From Bacteroidales bacterium (GTDB lineage Bacteria > Bacteroidota > Bacteroidia > Bacteroidales > GCA-2748055): a stretch of DNA of 60,840 bases. The notes under the pieces were generated by a model. The model saw only the letters and a program-made list of their open reading frames with translations, was not told the origin of the DNA and ran no database searches. Each line of letters opens with the position of its first letter. Positions within the stretch are counted from its first letter, which is position 1. The stretch spans positions 1 to 60,840 of the forward strand of contig JACJXF010000015.1 of assembly GCA_020636775.1 (NCBI GenBank). The letters are read 5' to 3'. Positions 25,422 through 33,880 of this stretch are shown one piece after another. A program made the position numbers and the translations under genes.

Positions 25422-26957
25422 CTAAAGATGCTCTTCTCTCAGCAGATCAAAAATAGTTTTAACCGGTGAAAATGTTTCAATAGGAACATCAACAAAAAAG
25501 CTGAGCCATCCTGCCATTGAGCCATTCCATAATCCGGGAAGTTCAAGCGCTTTCAACGATTTTCCTCCCTGTGATTTGGAAGCAATGAATGCCATATCAG
25601 GATCCCTGAAATCTTTCAGATTGAATTTCCTGTCCTTATAATCATAAGTATAGCAAACCATATCCACAGGGTTGAAATGGGTAGCATTCAGGAATATTTT
25701 TTCCTGCTTCGGATCGCTGAGGTCAACCTGTGAACTTTCCACCACCTGTTTGGATATCTCTCCCTTCTTATTCTTAATCCAGAAAGGTCCGCCCCCCGGC
25801 TCCCCAACATTCTTAACCATACCACATACCCTTATGGGTCGGTTTAATATTTTTACCGCTTCTGTAACAAAATCATTGGTTTCAAGCTTTTTGAGCTCTT
25901 CAGCTGAAGCTTTTGAAACAAAAGATTTCACAAAATCAATTATTTCATTTTTCAGTTTTTCGTTACAGGACTTCTCAAGGGATTTCAAAAATCCATGAAT
26001 GATTTCAAGCCTTTCGATTAAAATTCCGGACAGTAACTCCTTATACTTAACTCTCAGTGCTTTTGTCTTATCTGGAGCCACATTATCAATATTACTTACG
26101 AAAACAATTTTCTCATTAATATCCTGCATATTATCGAGTAATGCCCCATGTCCCCCTGGTCTGAAATGCAATTGACCTTCGTCCATCAGAAACGGCTTAT
26201 TATCAAGATCCACGGCCAGTGTATCTGTTGAGGGTTTTTGTACAGAAAACTCTACTTCAAAGCTGACATTTTTCATGTCGGCATATTTACGTTTTAACTT
26301 TTCGGCTAATTCAGAGAACAGTTTCATGTGCTCCGGTGATACTGTAAAATGAAGCTTAACGCTATTGTTTTTATCCCTGAGAAACATGGAAGCTTCCTCG
26401 AAGTGTTCTTCAAAGGCTGTCCGGGTTTCAGCTTTATATCTGTGGAATTTAAGAAGACCCTTTGGCAGTTCACCATATCCCAGTCCATCTCCCTTTAAAA
26501 ACAATTGAAGCAATTCAGCATGCTTATGGGAACCAATCATCTTAGCGGGATGGCTGTCGCTGCTTTCACAAACCATTACCAGATCCTCAAAAAAAGGATA
26601 CTTTTCAAGCTCCTTAAAAAAATCTGCAAGCTGGCTTTGTTTTTCAAGCACTTCGCCTACTGATGCCTTTGATTCAAGTTCTGCCAATCCTTCAAACAAT
26701 GCTTTAAACATTCTGGATGCGGCACCTGATGCGGGAACAAACTTGAGGATGGAATAGCGGTTTTTCTCCTTTTGAAAAAGATTAACATAATGTCTGATCT
26801 GTTTGTCATCATAGACTTCAATTCCATCGTTCGGAATGGCAGGAGCAACAAGCACTACCGGTGCAATTCCCTTTTTGAAAATTTCAAGCTGTTTATTTGC
26901 CTGTTCAAGACTTATTCCCCTGTCGGATAACTGCTTAAAGTGCTTTGAATTAAACAT
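25422..26957 (-). CDS. DUF4301 family protein
   Basis: A 511-residue cytosolic protein of the DUF4301 family, common in Bacteroidota and of unknown role. Near residues 70-80 KFVPASGAASRMFKAL resembles the nucleotide-binding loop of sugar nucleotidyltransferases, and FRPGGHGALLDNMQDI (about 267-282) with IVFVSNIDNVAPDKT recalls the second half of UDP-sugar pyrophosphorylases. A nucleotidyltransferase-like activity is therefore a reasonable guess. It is convergent with the lipoprotein gene (38 bp) and lies 23 bp downstream of iorB on the same strand, so it may be the third gene of the ior transcript. Confidence 0.85.
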   Translation of the reverse strand: MFNSKHFKQLSDRGISLEQANKQLEIFKKGIAPVVLVAPAIPNDGIEVYDDKQIRHYVNLFQKEKNRYSILKFVPASGAASRMFKALFEGLAELESKASVGEVLEKQSQLADFFKELEKYPFFEDLVMVCESSDSHPAKMIGSHKHAELLQLFLKGDGLGYGELPKGLLKFHRYKAETRTAFEEHFEEASMFLRDKNNSVKLHFTVSPEHMKLFSELAEKLKRKYADMKNVSFEVEFSVQKPSTDTLAVDLDNKPFLMDEGQLHFRPGGHGALLDNMQDINEKIVFVSNIDNVAPDKTKALRVKYKELLSGILIERLEIIHGFLKSLEKSCNEKLKNEIIDFVKSFVSKASAEELKKLETNDFVTEAVKILNRPIRVCGMVKNVGEPGGGPFWIKNKKGEISKQVVESSQVDLSDPKQEKIFLNATHFNPVDMVCYTYDYKDRKFNLKDFRDPDMAFIASKSQGGKSLKALELPGLWNGSMAGWLSFFVDVPIETFSPVKTIFDLLREEHL

Positions 26958-26980
26958 AGCCGGATGTATTAATTAAGTAA

Positions 26981-27568
26981 TTACCTGCTAAGATAATCAC
27001 TGGCAGCTTTTCTGCCAGCATCAAAGACCATTAAATTCAATTTTACCATGTCCTCCCCTTTTCTTTCAAAGATTTTTCGGATTCCGGAATGAAATTTTTC
27101 ATGGGAAATAGGTATCAGACTGCTCGCTGCACCCAGAATAGCCATATTGGAAGAACGCGCAGAGCCTGCTTCAACTGCTATCCTATCCGCATCAATTAAA
27201 ATGTGGTTTTTGATTTTTCGTATCTCAGAGTAAATTTCTTCTTTATCCGGATAGTTATCAATATTAATAAAAGCTTCTGTATTGCTTACCAGCCAGCCGG
27301 AGGGATTAAGCCAGGGAAGGTATCGGAGGGATTCCATGGGTTCAACGGAAAGAATCAGATCAGCTTTTCCTTTGGGTATAAGGTCTGAGGCTACCTCAGT
27401 ATCGGAAATTCTAAGATGCGATTGCACCGCTCCTCCTCTCTGACTCATACCATGGACCTCTGCCTGTTTGAGGAATAAATTGTCTTCGAGTGCTGCCATT
27501 CCTATAGCTGCGGCAATGGATAAAATTCCCTGTCCGCCAACGCCTGATAATATAATATCTGTTTTCAT
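26981..27568 (-). CDS. iorB: Indolepyruvate:ferredoxin oxidoreductase, beta subunit
   Basis: A 195-residue subunit of the 2-oxoacid:ferredoxin oxidoreductase superfamily (gamma-type domain). With IorA it oxidatively decarboxylates aryl pyruvates from aromatic amino acids to aryl-acetyl-CoA, reducing ferredoxin. The start IILSGVGGQGILSIAAAIGMAAL and HGMSQRGGAVQSHLRIS are family signatures. The ATG overlaps the iorA stop by one base (TAATG), a sign of translational coupling; the longer reading starting at GTG inside iorA is less likely. Aryl-acetyl-CoA could be cashed in through a CoA ligase or acyl-phosphate enzymes, none adjacent. Confidence 0.92.
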   Translation of the reverse strand: MKTDIILSGVGGQGILSIAAAIGMAALEDNLFLKQAEVHGMSQRGGAVQSHLRISDTEVASDLIPKGKADLILSVEPMESLRYLPWLNPSGWLVSNTEAFINIDNYPDKEEIYSEIRKIKNHILIDADRIAVEAGSARSSNMAILGAASSLIPISHEKFHSGIRKIFERKGEDMVKLNLMVFDAGRKAASDYLSR

Positions 27569-29178
27569 TATTTTTGTTTTAAACCTGATAGGTTCCGGTG
27601 TCGTTTTCCGGCTGTCTGAATACACTCCCTTTCAGCAATAATGACTGATACACCCTGATGCAGGAGTTCTTCATTAATAATTCCAATATTCTCCAGATGG
27701 TATTTTCGCAAGGGATTCAGAAACCTTATATGGTCTTTCTCAACTCCTAATCCCTCGCAGATTTGTCTGAGCCGGCCTGTTGCTGAAGACTTCTGACCAC
27801 CGGTCATTCCGGTAGTACTGTTATCCGAAATGATTACGGTTATGGAGGTTTCTTCCAAAACGGCATCAAGCAATCCTGTCATACCGGAATGGGTAAAAGT
27901 AGAATCTCCAATAACTGCCACTGCCGGCAGCAAGCCTGCATCTGCTGCGCCCTTGGCCATAGTAATGGAAGCGCCCATATCCACACAGGAATTTATTGCA
28001 TTGTAGGGAGCAAGAGCACCGAGAGTATAGCAACCGATATCGGAGAATACTCTGCCTTTGCCATACTGAGCCAAAGCTTCATTCAGGGCAAGGTATACAT
28101 CCGAATGACTGCAACCCTTGCAAAATGCAGGAGGGCGGGCACTAACCAGTTCGGGAACAGCAGGAAAATCTGCTTCCTTAATCCCAAGGGCTTTTGCAAT
28201 AAGGTTTGGATTCAGTTCGCCATCGCGGGGAAGACTGCCATCCAATCGACCCTTTACCTTATAGGGACTGTTAAAAAAGCCTTTAAGAGATTCTTCCACC
28301 AATGGATAGCCTTCTTCCAGGATTAGCAGTTCATCCGTTTCTGAGGCAATCTTTTCAATAAGCTTGCGGGGCAAAGGATATTGGTTTATTTTGAGTAACG
28401 GATAGTCAAGATGGTTTGAAATTTTATTTTCCAGATAATAATTATAGGCGAGGCCACAGGCAATTATTCCGGTTTTCCGGTTTTTTCCGGGGATATATTT
28501 ATTATTACCGGAGGAATCACTTTCCGCTTCAAAATCTGACTGGGAACGAAGAAGTATTTTATATCGTTCCCTGGCCAGGGATGGCAATAAAATGAACTGA
28601 CTCAGATCAACAGGCAGAGCTAGTGGATTTTGTTTTCTCTTTTCGCGGGATTCAACACCAGACCGGGAATGGGAAAGCCTGGTCGTTATCCTAAGCATAA
28701 CCGGGGTTTTGAATTTCTCTGACAACTCAAATCCATAATGCACCAGATCGTATGCTTCCTGCTGATTGGAGGGTTCCAGTACAGGTATGAGGGCAAATTT
28801 GCCATAGTACCGCGAATCCTGTTCATTTTGGGATGAATGCATTGAAGGATCATCCGCAACCGTAACAATCATTCCCCCGTTTATGCCGGTAATAGCTGCG
28901 TTCATAAAAGGATCGGCAGCCACATTAAGGCCAACATGCTTCATACAAACCATGCTTCTTTTACCCGCATATGACATCCCCAGAGCGCTTTCCATGGCTG
29001 TTTTTTCGTTTGCCGACCATTCGCTGTGAATGCCTTTTTCAGCAGCCTCCTTAGAGTTCTGAACATATTCGGTTATTTCGGTCGAAGGCGTTCCCGGGTA
29101 TGCATATATGCCAGACATTCCGGCATCAATGGCTGCCTGTGCAATGGCTTCATCACCGAGAAAAAGATATTTTTGCAT
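27568..29178 (-). CDS. iorA: Indolepyruvate:ferredoxin oxidoreductase, alpha subunit, no ferredoxin domain
   Basis: A 536-residue thiamine-diphosphate subunit. The pyrimidine-binding half begins FLGDEAIAQAAIDAGMSGIYAYPGTPSTEITEY; the ThDP-diphosphate half has ARPPAFCKGCSHSDVY, FSDIGCYTLGALAPYNAINSCVDMGASITMAKGAA, VIGDSTFTHSGMTGLLDAV and ISDNSTTGMTGGQ. Many IorA proteins continue for about 80-100 residues into a two-cluster ferredoxin domain with repeated CxxCxxC motifs; this one stops after VIIAERECIQTAGKRHRN, so that domain is missing. The gene is otherwise intact. Ferredoxin clusters might be supplied by another protein. Confidence 0.9.
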   Translation of the reverse strand: MQKYLFLGDEAIAQAAIDAGMSGIYAYPGTPSTEITEYVQNSKEAAEKGIHSEWSANEKTAMESALGMSYAGKRSMVCMKHVGLNVAADPFMNAAITGINGGMIVTVADDPSMHSSQNEQDSRYYGKFALIPVLEPSNQQEAYDLVHYGFELSEKFKTPVMLRITTRLSHSRSGVESREKRKQNPLALPVDLSQFILLPSLARERYKILLRSQSDFEAESDSSGNNKYIPGKNRKTGIIACGLAYNYYLENKISNHLDYPLLKINQYPLPRKLIEKIASETDELLILEEGYPLVEESLKGFFNSPYKVKGRLDGSLPRDGELNPNLIAKALGIKEADFPAVPELVSARPPAFCKGCSHSDVYLALNEALAQYGKGRVFSDIGCYTLGALAPYNAINSCVDMGASITMAKGAADAGLLPAVAVIGDSTFTHSGMTGLLDAVLEETSITVIISDNSTTGMTGGQKSSATGRLRQICEGLGVEKDHIRFLNPLRKYHLENIGIINEELLHQGVSVIIAERECIQTAGKRHRNLSGLKQK

Positions 29179-29239
29179 TTTTTGAGATTAATAATGTTTC
29201 TCAAAAATAGAAAAAAGCATTAACCCAGCGGATGTTGTA

Positions 29240-29258
29240 TAATACCTGTCAGGTATTA
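29240..29258. repeat. 19-bp perfect palindrome upstream of iorA
   Basis: TAATACCTG T CAGGTATTA, two 9-bp arms around one base, centred about 70 bp upstream of the iorA ATG. It could be an operator or part of a dispersed palindrome. No T-tract follows in either direction, so it is not called a terminator. Confidence 0.45.
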
Positions 29259-29280
29259 AGAGTAAATTTTAAGACTTAAC

Positions 29281-29411
29281 CTTCTGGAACCCCCGTAATT
29301 CCTGAATTAGCACAATTAGATACCTTTCCACCACCCAAGGGCAAGTGTTGACCGTGAAACAGTTATTGTTATTGAATTACGAAATAGGGAAGATTTTAAT
29401 TTCGCAGGCAT
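29281..29411 (-). pseudogene. Decayed 3' end of a second yjbQ
   Basis: Reading the minus strand from 29411 gives 43 codons that align without gaps to the C-terminal part of the intact YjbQ protein at 30182-30592: 29 of 43 positions are identical. MPAKLKSSLF aligns with MPAHIKSSLF and FRNYGGSR with FRNYGGAR. Two in-frame TAA stops replace the Tyr and Glu codons of the intact copy, so it cannot be translated through. Similarity ends abruptly on both sides; no 5' half of the gene is present. The methyltransferase gene lies between this remnant and the intact copy. This explains most of the 29179-29488 gap. Confidence 0.9.
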
Positions 29412-29488
29412 ATAAAAGTTATTGTATATTAATTCATAATGAGAAAATATTGCAGTGATAAGGGGTAGGCGTTGTACAAATTATTGTT

Positions 29489-30058
29489 TCATTTCTTTCT
29501 GATAACATACATGCAATACTTTGTTCTGGAACTGTGTCCTGTTGATTGGTCTTCAAATTCATAAAAAAATGCATTGTCATTCAGTAATTCCCAATCTATC
29601 TGTGTATCCCTGACTGTATTTTTTAAAATGCTAACTTTTTTCCCAGTATCCTGAATACAAATACACAAAATTCCACCTGCTTTTAATTCAATTGCAATCC
29701 TTCTTATCAGATCTGTCTCCTTTTGCAAGTCCCTTTTTTCAAAGTGAAATATAGAGTCAATTAAGATAATACCATAATTGCGGTAATTATCAAATTCGTA
29801 TATATCTGACACTATTCCGGTAATATCTAAATCTTCCCTTTCTGCTTTTTCAAGCATTTGCTTTATCCCAAGGTTTGAATTATCAATTCCAGTTACTTGG
29901 TATCCAAGATTGGCAATTGCAATTGCATCTCGACCTTGTCCGCAACCTATATCTAAAACTTTTCCTTTTTCTTTCAAATTGTCAAAAAACAAAACCAGTT
30001 CTTTATATGGTTCTCCAAATAAATCTTTTGTCTGGTAGTATTTGTTATATATTGTCAT
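29489..30058 (-). CDS. Class I SAM-dependent methyltransferase
   Basis: A 189-residue cytosolic methyltransferase. Motif I is VLDIGCGQGRDAIAIANLGYQVTGID near the N-terminus, with the acidic residue of motif II in TGIDNS; motif post-I to IV reads DNYRNYGIILIDSIFHF. It resembles TehB/UbiE-like small-molecule methyltransferases. The gene is visibly richer in A+T than the flanking ior and TonB-receptor genes, and it lies between an intact and a decayed yjbQ segment, which suggests acquisition or rearrangement. Substrate unknown. Confidence 0.8.
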   Translation of the reverse strand: MTIYNKYYQTKDLFGEPYKELVLFFDNLKEKGKVLDIGCGQGRDAIAIANLGYQVTGIDNSNLGIKQMLEKAEREDLDITGIVSDIYEFDNYRNYGIILIDSIFHFEKRDLQKETDLIRRIAIELKAGGILCICIQDTGKKVSILKNTVRDTQIDWELLNDNAFFYEFEDQSTGHSSRTKYCMYVIRKK

Positions 30059-30181
30059 TGCGTGTTTTTAGGTATAACATCATAGCGTTTATGAGCAAGT
30101 GGAGATTTGATAAATTCAAGGGAATTATCCTGACGAATAATCACATCTATGATAATTAAAGATTATAAACAGTAAAAATAA

Positions 30182-30592
30182 CTAAGCAACAATAGTTGCT
30201 AAGATACTTCTGGCCCCCCCGTAATTCCTGAATTCACACAAATATATACCTTGCCACGTTCCAAGAGATAATTTTGAACCGGAGATTGGAATGGTAAGGG
30301 AGTTGCCAAAGAGTGAAGATTTTATATGAGCAGGCATATCATCATCTCCCTCCAGGATGTGTGTGTAAAGCGGATGGTTTTCCGGAATCAATTTGTTTAT
30401 AAAGCTTTCAAAATCATAACGGACACTCGGGTCTGCGTTTTCATTTATGGTCAGTCCTGCTGAAGTATGCTTCAAAAATATATTAAGAAGTCCTGTTTCA
30501 GGCATCGGGCCTATCTCTCTGACAATAACATCTGTTATCAGATGAAATCCCCTTTTAAATGAAGGAAGAATTATTTCTTTCTGATGTATCAT
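30182..30592 (-). CDS. yjbQ: YjbQ family protein (UPF0047)
   Basis: A 136-residue YjbQ/UPF0047 protein. E. coli YjbQ has weak thiamine-phosphate synthase activity, but the physiological role is unsettled. Family landmarks are GLLNIFLKHTSAGLTINENADPSVRYDFESFINKLIPE, with the conserved HTSA and ENAD, the EGDDDMPAHIKSSLFG segment carrying the metal-binding His, and the C-terminal LGTWQGIYLCEFRN. The last codons form an AGCAAC/GTTGCT hairpin followed by a T-rich stretch, perhaps a weak terminator. A decayed 3' copy lies about 770 bp downstream beyond the methyltransferase gene. Confidence 0.92.
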   Translation of the reverse strand: MIHQKEIILPSFKRGFHLITDVIVREIGPMPETGLLNIFLKHTSAGLTINENADPSVRYDFESFINKLIPENHPLYTHILEGDDDMPAHIKSSLFGNSLTIPISGSKLSLGTWQGIYLCEFRNYGGARSILATIVA

Positions 30593-30669
30593 AATTCATG
30601 ATGCTTTAGTCCAAATTTACTTATAATCTTTGAATACTGAGGAAAGTCTGCTTAATTGATTTTTTTAGT

Positions 30670-30677
30670 TATTTTTG
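30670..30677 (+). promoter_or_regulatory. Candidate -7 box for the secreted protein before the TonB receptor
   Basis: TATTTTTG matches TAnnTTTG and is 25 bp before the ATG chosen for the downstream gene. A canonical -33 element is not visible. Confidence 0.35.
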
Positions 30678-30702
30678 AGGACCTTATTTGATCGGAGACC
30701 GG

Positions 30703-31326
30703 ATGAAACTGAAATCTCTCTTAATCTTTGTTATTTTCTCATTGTCTTTCATTTCTGTTTATTCGCAGGATGAGAACCTGATTCAGTTTTCAGGTGTAAT
30801 CCGGAATTTAAAGAACGAAATACTGCCTGATGTCCATATAATCAATATAGACAGGCACTCCGGTACCACAAGCAATGAAAAGGGCATGTTTTCTTTTATT
30901 GTAAGCCCTACCGATTCTGTTCTCTTTCGGTCTGTCGGTTACAAAAATACACTTGTTATTATTCCCGACAGCCTGCCTGGCAAACATTACCCCAGGGATG
31001 TATATATGCTTGGAGACACCATTCATTTTGCGGAATTAAAGATCTTCCCATGGAAGACCTATGAAGAATTTAAGGTTGCCTTTCTTCACCTGGAATTAAA
31101 AGAAGACGACCAGCAGCGGGCGGTAAAAAATATAGCCATTATAAAAGCCCAGCTTAACATGGATTTTGAGCCCGATGCGGATTTATCATATAAATACGGT
31201 ATGCAGAATCAATACGACCGGCTTTATTACGCAGGTCAGTACCCCAGTATCCCAATTTTCAATCCACTTAACTGGGCTAAATTTTTCAGTGCACTAAAAA
31301 ACGGGGATTTCCGGAAAGATGAATAA
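30703..31326 (+). CDS. Secreted CarboxypepD_reg-like domain protein
   Basis: A 207-residue protein with a signal peptide (MKLKSLLIFVIFSLSFISVYSQ). Residues about 27-105 form a carboxypeptidase-regulatory-like beta-sandwich (QFSGVIRNLKNEILPDVHIINIDRHSGTTSNEKGMFSFIV...SVGYKNTLVIIPD), then a tail rich in charged and aromatic residues (FPWKTYEEFKVAFLHLELKEDD). ATG is preferred to the TTG five codons earlier. It precedes the TonB-dependent receptor by 88 bp on the same strand; a shared role at the outer membrane is likely, though an imperfect AAGCCAT/ATGGCTT hairpin between them may reduce read-through. Confidence 0.7.
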   Translation: MKLKSLLIFVIFSLSFISVYSQDENLIQFSGVIRNLKNEILPDVHIINIDRHSGTTSNEKGMFSFIVSPTDSVLFRSVGYKNTLVIIPDSLPGKHYPRDVYMLGDTIHFAELKIFPWKTYEEFKVAFLHLELKEDDQQRAVKNIAIIKAQLNMDFEPDADLSYKYGMQNQYDRLYYAGQYPSIPIFNPLNWAKFFSALKNGDFRKDE

Positions 31327-31414
31327 GAGCGGCAATGAAAAATATTTTAAGCCATTTGGCCTGATTCTCCTACAATATTATATGGCTTTTTAAGTTTTAT
31401 TTCTTTACCATTTT

Positions 31415-33880
31415 ATGAATTCTGCCCTGAAACTGATATTCACCATTCTAATCCTTTCTTCTCTCTCACCCCTGCTTTTGGGCCAGAGCCGGATATATGG
31501 CACAGTGAACGATCAGGACGGGCAGGCAGTCTTTCTGGCCAATGTGGCGGTAAAAGGATACAAGTCCGGCACCATGACCAACCCCAACGGTCAATATGAA
31601 CTGAAGCTGAATGAAAGTGGCAAACTGACGATCGTGGTTTCCTGCATTGGTTATTCAGCCCGTGAAATAAATATTGAAAATTTTCCGGATAGTAGCATGG
31701 AGATCAACTTTGTGCTGGAAACCAATGTTTCCGAAATCGATGAGGTATCCATTTCTGCCAGGCAGGAAAGAGCGTCTGCTTTTAGCCGCATTGATCTGAA
31801 GGATATGCAGCTTATACCCACTACTTCCGATGGAATTGAATCACTGATCAAGACTCTGCCGGGTGTGTCTTCCAATAATGAATTAAGTTCTCAATATACG
31901 GTGCGGGGAGGTAATTTTGATGAGAACCTGATCTATGTCAATGACATAGAAATCTACCGTCCTTTTCTTGTGCGTTCGGGTCAGCAGGAAGGATTAAGCT
32001 TTATCAATTCCGATCTTGTGTCGTCAATCCGTTTTTCGGCAGGAGGTTTTGATGCAAATTACGGTGATAAAATGTCGTCAGTTCTGGATATTACCTATCG
32101 TAAACCCAGAGAATTTGCCGGATCAGTTTCAGCCAGTCTGCTGGGCGGATCAGTACATCTGGAGGGCAGCGATAAGTCGGGGCGATTCACATTTCTAAGC
32201 GGGATGCGCTATAAGACTACATCATACCTGCTAAACAGCCTTGAGACGGCAGGTGATTATTCACCAAAATTCAGTGATGTTCAGGGACTTTTCACCTACT
32301 CTCTTTCCTCCAAGAGTGAGATAAGCTTTCTGGCAAATGCTGCAATAAATCAATACAATTTTGTCCCCAGTAAGCGGACAACAGAATTCGGAACCACCAG
32401 CACTCCGCTGAACCTCGTGATTTATTACGAAGGACAGGAAAAGGACAGATTTGACACCTACATGGGAGCTCTAACCTACAAATACAGCATCTCCCCAAAA
32501 ACATGGATGAAGGTTATAGGCTCCGGGTTTCACACCTCTGAAAGTGAATCCTTCGATATCCTGGGTGAATACCTGATAAATGAACTTGATAATACCATTG
32601 GTTCGAAGACCTATGGCGACAGTATATTGAATATTGGGATAGGCGGATTTCTGAACCATGCACGTAACTATCTCGACGCCTATGTTTACTCGATTAATTA
32701 TGTGGGAGAATACAGTGGACAGGTTCATAAAATCAAATGGGGACTTGGATACCAGTTCAATAATATTTCAGATAAACTTAGTGAGTGGGAAATGGTTGAT
32801 TCGACGGGTTTCTCAGTTCCGGCAGATGGCAGCTCCCTTGAATTGAGCTCAGTTTTAAAATCTGAAAATACGGTTCTCTCCGGAAAGTATAGCGCATACC
32901 TGCAGGATACATGGGGCTTTCGCGGCATAAGCAATGAATATTACCTTACCCTTGGCTTGCGTTCAACCTATCTTGATCTAAATGGACAGTTTCTGCTAAG
33001 TCCGCGAATGAATTTTTCCTTAAAACCTCAGTGGGAGAAAGATATCATGTTCCATTTTTCGGGTGGGGTTTATTTCCAGCCGCCTTTTTACAGGGAGATG
33101 CGGGATCCTTATGGGAAGCTCAATACCGACCTGAAAGCACAGAGAGCTGTACATATTGTTGCTGGCGGCGATTATATTTTTCAGGCCTGGGAACGTCCTT
33201 TTAAGCTGACAACCGAATTATATTATAAAAATCTTGCTAATCTGGTCCCCTACAAGGTAGATAACGTAAGGATTAAATATGCCGGAGAAAATCTTGCTAA
33301 GGGATATGCAGTTGGAATTGACTTTAAACTGAATGGTGAATTTGTTAAAAACGCGGAATCCTGGGTAAGTCTGTCACTCCTGCAAACAAAAGAGGATATT
33401 ATTAACGATTTTTACTATGAAGTAGTGAATGGAGTAAGCCGAAAGGTAGAACCAGGATTTTATTCACGGCCAACCGACCAGTTGTTTAATTTTGGATTGT
33501 ACTTCCAGGATTATTTCCCAAATAACCCGGATTATAAAGTTCATCTGAACTTTCTATACGGCAGTCGCCTACCCTACAGTTCACCAGGAACAGACAGGTA
33601 TGATAATCTCTACAGGATACCTGCTTACAGACGAGTAGATATAGGCTTTTCGAAAATACTGAAAAAAGAAGACACTATGCTTTCGGAGAAAAATCCCTTC
33701 AGACATTTCACCAATATCTGGATATCAGCTGAGATCTTCAACCTTCTCGATATTAACAATACAATTTCTTATCTCTGGGTAAGAACCATTTCCAACCAGC
33801 AGAATGTGCCAGGGGTATTTGCCGTTCCGAATTATCTCACATCCAGAAGGTTTAATGTTAAACTAACTGCCCGTTTCTGA
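31415..33880 (+). CDS. TonB-dependent outer-membrane receptor
   Basis: An 821-residue receptor. After a signal peptide (about 1-23, ending LLGQ) comes a CarboxypepD_reg domain (about 26-105: GTVNDQDGQAVFLANVAVKGYKSG), then the plug (ESLIKTLPGVSSNNELSSQYTVRGGNFDENLIYVNDIEIYRPF, about 145-190) and a 22-strand barrel ending RRFNVKLTARF with the expected terminal Phe. It is of the non-SusC type: there is no SusD gene next to it, so it is not part of a polysaccharide utilisation locus. The ligand is unknown; siderophore, vitamin, peptide or metal are options. Its last 18 bases overlap the 3' end of the convergent nitroreductase gene. Confidence 0.93.
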   Translation: MNSALKLIFTILILSSLSPLLLGQSRIYGTVNDQDGQAVFLANVAVKGYKSGTMTNPNGQYELKLNESGKLTIVVSCIGYSAREINIENFPDSSMEINFVLETNVSEIDEVSISARQERASAFSRIDLKDMQLIPTTSDGIESLIKTLPGVSSNNELSSQYTVRGGNFDENLIYVNDIEIYRPFLVRSGQQEGLSFINSDLVSSIRFSAGGFDANYGDKMSSVLDITYRKPREFAGSVSASLLGGSVHLEGSDKSGRFTFLSGMRYKTTSYLLNSLETAGDYSPKFSDVQGLFTYSLSSKSEISFLANAAINQYNFVPSKRTTEFGTTSTPLNLVIYYEGQEKDRFDTYMGALTYKYSISPKTWMKVIGSGFHTSESESFDILGEYLINELDNTIGSKTYGDSILNIGIGGFLNHARNYLDAYVYSINYVGEYSGQVHKIKWGLGYQFNNISDKLSEWEMVDSTGFSVPADGSSLELSSVLKSENTVLSGKYSAYLQDTWGFRGISNEYYLTLGLRSTYLDLNGQFLLSPRMNFSLKPQWEKDIMFHFSGGVYFQPPFYREMRDPYGKLNTDLKAQRAVHIVAGGDYIFQAWERPFKLTTELYYKNLANLVPYKVDNVRIKYAGENLAKGYAVGIDFKLNGEFVKNAESWVSLSLLQTKEDIINDFYYEVVNGVSRKVEPGFYSRPTDQLFNFGLYFQDYFPNNPDYKVHLNFLYGSRLPYSSPGTDRYDNLYRIPAYRRVDIGFSKILKKEDTMLSEKNPFRHFTNIWISAEIFNLLDINNTISYLWVRTISNQQNVPGVFAVPNYLTSRRFNVKLTARF

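Noticed and set aside
31415..33880. Start of a polysaccharide utilisation locus (SusC)
   Set aside because: No SusD gene and no glycan enzymes follow; the protein reads as a general TonB-dependent receptor.
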